64,000 nt of DNA from positions 558,001 to 622,000 of the forward strand of contig OZ024896.1 in NCBI GenBank assembly GCA_964017195.1, in the 5' to 3' direction. The position numbers and the translations under genes are program-made. This document shows positions 61,344 to 64,000 of this stretch, piece after piece (position 1 is the first letter of the stretch; every line of letters begins with the position of its first letter). Under the pieces are notes generated by a model that saw only the letters and a program-made list of their open reading frames with translations, was not told the origin of the DNA and searched no databases. This DNA is from Siderastrea radians (Eukaryota > Cnidaria > Anthozoa > Scleractinia > Rhizangiidae).

Positions 61344-63894
61344 ATCATTATTACAATTTTCTTTGGTGAAGAAATAAACAAAGACAACATATTCCTTTTT
61401 CTAGATGCTGGAAGAAAGAAACCCAATCAATTGCAACTGTCCTACTCATATGTGTATGTGTATTCTAGTCAGTGGGGGGCATAGTAACATGTGCTGTGCA
61501 ATATTAAATTGAGCCATGATGTATAGTGTCCAATTAATTCTCAAATCAGGGCTATAGAGAAGGTGTTTGAGTTCTAAACCGCTCTAATGAAATTAACCTG
61601 CCTACATGACAGAATTGACTTTCAACCAAACAGATCTTATTTAAGGTTCTGATTCATGTAATATTATTTTAGATAGTTTCTCATGTTCCCGAAGTAAGAT
61701 GCGAAAACTGTTACCTTACAGATTTCATTTCTTTTCTTCCCTGCTTGTCCACTCATCATCATCACATCCTTTATTTAAACACGATAAAAAATTTAAAGCA
61801 TAATGCTTGTGGGGTCACGTAATTAATTAGATATAGTACGTAACTACGATACTTCTAGCAAGAATATTATTCGATAAGAAATTGAACACCCCACACGACA
61901 AGGCCATATAGAACTGAAGGAAGGATAACCTGAAAATACAAATCCAATAGGGCATCCCTGCTTAGAAACGAACTTCTCTTTAAGAGGTTCAGTTTGTTAA
62001 CAAAATTCTTTTGTTACTACGCATGTTGGTTTGATTTGCCGCTGTCTTCTCAAGTCTCTCTGTTTTTCTCAAGCAACTAAATTATAACCCGCTGCTTTTA
62101 TTTACTCATTAGGGTGCAGCGTTCTTTGATACGCTTTTTCTCGAGTTATTTTAACCATTAGCCCCTTTTCTTCCTTTTCACAAATAACAACCTCTCTTTC
62201 TTTAGGTGAAGGATAACACGTTGAACATCCATGAAAATGACAGCTATGATACTGAAATATGGTTTTGCCTCATGATGGTAACCATCAACAGGATGTTTGG
62301 CAATCATGCGCTCACCTCCATGACCGCAACCGTGGTGTTGTATGTGGATTCCACCCTGTCTCGACTTATATTCTATCCAACAACAAGCTTTGATGCCAAA
62401 GTTACCTTTCGGATAGAGCCCGCGTTCAAACAAAGACTGGTGTGCAAAGATCCTTTCCCCAGGGCATTTGATTTCGCTTTGGCCTTTTGAGCATGATTTG
62501 GCGTGACGCAGAAGATTACACGACCTTGTAAATCTTGCATCACAGTGAGCACCACATAGCTTTTTGTAGTCTTTTCCAAATCGGTGATTAAAAAGGTATG
62601 TTCTTTAAAAATACCAATTGTCATGGGTGAGGTTTTTCCATCTTTCTCATCCTCCCCCAACACCTCCCTCGCCTCCCCCATATGGACTTTAAAGTGACCC
62701 TTTAACGCAAAAAACCCCTCCGGTGTCACATCATACACAATAATTTCTTGACTGAAATGTTTAAAAATTAATGGAATGTGTTCAAATTCTACAATTTCAT
62801 TTGGAATGTCGTGCAATCTGAAAATTTCTCTCGCAAGCTCTGTTGTTTTTCGTAGATTATCTTTCTTGTGAGCCTCACGGTGTACTGCTAAACATCGAAA
62901 CACACAGATTACCATCAAAAACATCGAGAGCAATGAATCCTTTCTCCGTGCACAACCAATTTGGTAAGCGCCCTTCTACCCTCAGCGGTTGTCGATCTAA
63001 AATAACTTTAATTTGGACCCACAGGTACTTTTTAAACAAATTTTGTGCTCGGTAGGTTAATGTTTTCAGTGCCCAACCGTCCTTCTTCTTGCCGTTCCAA
63101 CCACGCTTGTGCGTCACCATGAGTAGCAAACCAAGGACTTTTCTGTCTTTTCTGTCTTGTCCAAACAAGAGTTTTGATCGTTTCAATATTTCTTAAAAGA
63201 TAGATGTAAGAGTAATTTATTTTAAACCTGTTGTAAACAGAGTCACGAATCTTATCCATCATTTCTGAAACTAACGTATTATTTAGATTAGAAGCGTATG
63301 GAAAGCGCCAGCTGATTGCTTGGTGCTTTGTGAATGCTATATAATTATGGTCCTGGTCGGTATCCTCTACAGCTGACATTTTAGAACATGACAATATTAA
63401 TATTTTTATTCTCTCATCCAGGAAAAATGATTTTCAAGGACAAACTAACTGGAGAATAGACAAAAATTCATAACCCAAGTCGATAGTGGGAAGGTGATGC
63501 CAAATTGTTCTTTCAGTCTTGGTAAGCTGCACGTTTTGTTTTGTCATTATGCCATTGCATTGAATGGAATGAGTGGAGTCCAATTCAGCCTGTAATCTTA
63601 TAAGTAATCTACGGTGACAACATATCCAACAAAACATGACAACATAATTGGCATAAGGTCCTGTTAAAGACTAATTTATCATATCTATAAAATGTCAGCA
63701 CACATAAGGTCATCAACTCGCTTTGACTTCTCCCTGAAAAACAAACCAGTTTGTAGAAATGGGACGTGTCACAAGAAACAAATTTTGGTCCCGGCATCTA
63801 GATTTTGCATGAAAGGACTTGGTTCCCGGGACTATTTGCAGGGGACATGTAGGAAAAATTGCAGTGGTGACGTTAGATCTTTTAAAGGTTATTC
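61344..63894. repeat. Unit 25 (2551 bp), last complete unit
   Basis: Common state. The one private change I noticed is C at 62120 (GGGTGCAGCG). Confidence 0.95.
62072..63379 (-). pseudogene. Polymerase-like pseudogene, unit 25 copy
   Basis: EDEK type. The private base at 62120 falls in segment E, between the His/Cys-rich motif and the shared TAA stop. Confidence 0.7.
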
Positions 63895-64000
63895 ATCATT
63901 ATTACAATTTTCTTTGGTGAAGAAATAAACAAAGACAAGATATTCCTTTTTCTAGATGCTGGAAGAAAGAAACCCAATCAATTGCAACTGTCCTACTCAT
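63895..64000. repeat. Unit 26, first 106 bp only
   Basis: Cut by the window edge. It has a private G at 63939 (AAAGACAAGA). The array therefore continues to the right. Confidence 0.95.

Larger units (their letters stand above)
35834..63894. repeat. Homogeneous block: 11 units of exactly 2551 bp (units 15-25)
   Basis: All eleven units have the same length and a single copy of the TCATCCTCC repeat. By eye they differ at only a few single-base sites each, whereas units 1-14 fall into several types. The switch occurs between units 14 and 15. This indicates very recent spread of one variant, or an assembly that copied a consensus. I did not compute identities. Confidence 0.9.
1..64000. repeat. 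Macrosatellite array: 25 full units of 2551-2562 bp plus a partial 26th
   Basis: Seen directly: the sequence at base 1 recurs at 2561, 5119, 7676, 10238, 12798, 15355, 17917, 20477, 23037, 25595, 28154, 30716, 33274, 35834 and then every 2551 bases to 63895. All units have the same orientation and there is no foreign sequence between them. Differences between units are single-base changes and a few 1-9 bp indels. The phase is arbitrary because neither array edge is in the window. The unit contains no rRNA, tRNA, snRNA or histone gene, so this is not one of the usual tandem gene families. It is best called a macrosatellite of mobile-element origin. Such arrays are prone to assembly error, so the true copy number may differ. 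Confidence 0.98.

Noticed and set aside
1..64000. CRISPR array or bacterial phage-type locus
   Set aside because: Repeat length is in the kilobases with no unique spacers, there is no bacterial gene organisation, and the recognisable remnants are of eukaryotic mobile-element type.

Overview
The window is one uninterrupted head-to-tail tandem array. A 2.55-2.56 kb unit is repeated 25 times in full, with 106 bases of a 26th unit at the right edge. Both window edges lie inside the array, so no flank is visible. I phased the units so that unit 1 begins at base 1. Units 1-14 are 2557-2562 bp long. Units 15-25 are each exactly 2551 bp. No functional protein gene, rRNA, tRNA, snRNA or CRISPR array was recognised.

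Each unit carries the same content on the minus strand. About 1.3 kb is a broken gene resembling the N-terminal part of a B-type DNA polymerase of the organellar/viral class (the kind carried by Polinton/Maverick-like and adintovirus-like elements and by related transposon-like ORFs of invertebrates). It includes a zinc-finger-like stretch and a His/Cys-rich region that looks like a Vsr-type nuclease domain. No polymerase catalytic motif is present. The gene is broken by four frame slips and two stops, shared by all 25 units. About 65 bp beyond its end, on the same strand, lies a 40-residue scrap resembling the end of a LINE-type reverse transcriptase. The remaining roughly 1 kb of each unit is AT-rich spacer in which I recognise nothing. 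The unit is therefore a composite of dead mobile or viral sequence that was later amplified as a macrosatellite.

The array has internal structure. Units 2-4, 5-7 and 10-12 form a three-unit higher-order repeat of about 7.68 kb (types X, Y, Z). Units 1, 8, 9, 13 and 14 are mosaics or intermediate types. Units 15-25 form a homogeneous block that has lost one copy of a 9-bp direct repeat and differs only by scattered single bases. Variant sites are shuffled between units, as expected from unequal exchange or gene conversion.

The organism is eukaryotic, most likely a metazoan. The polymerase-like and LINE-like remnants remind me of those common in cnidarian and other marine invertebrate genomes, but this is recognition from memory and is weak evidence for the taxon.
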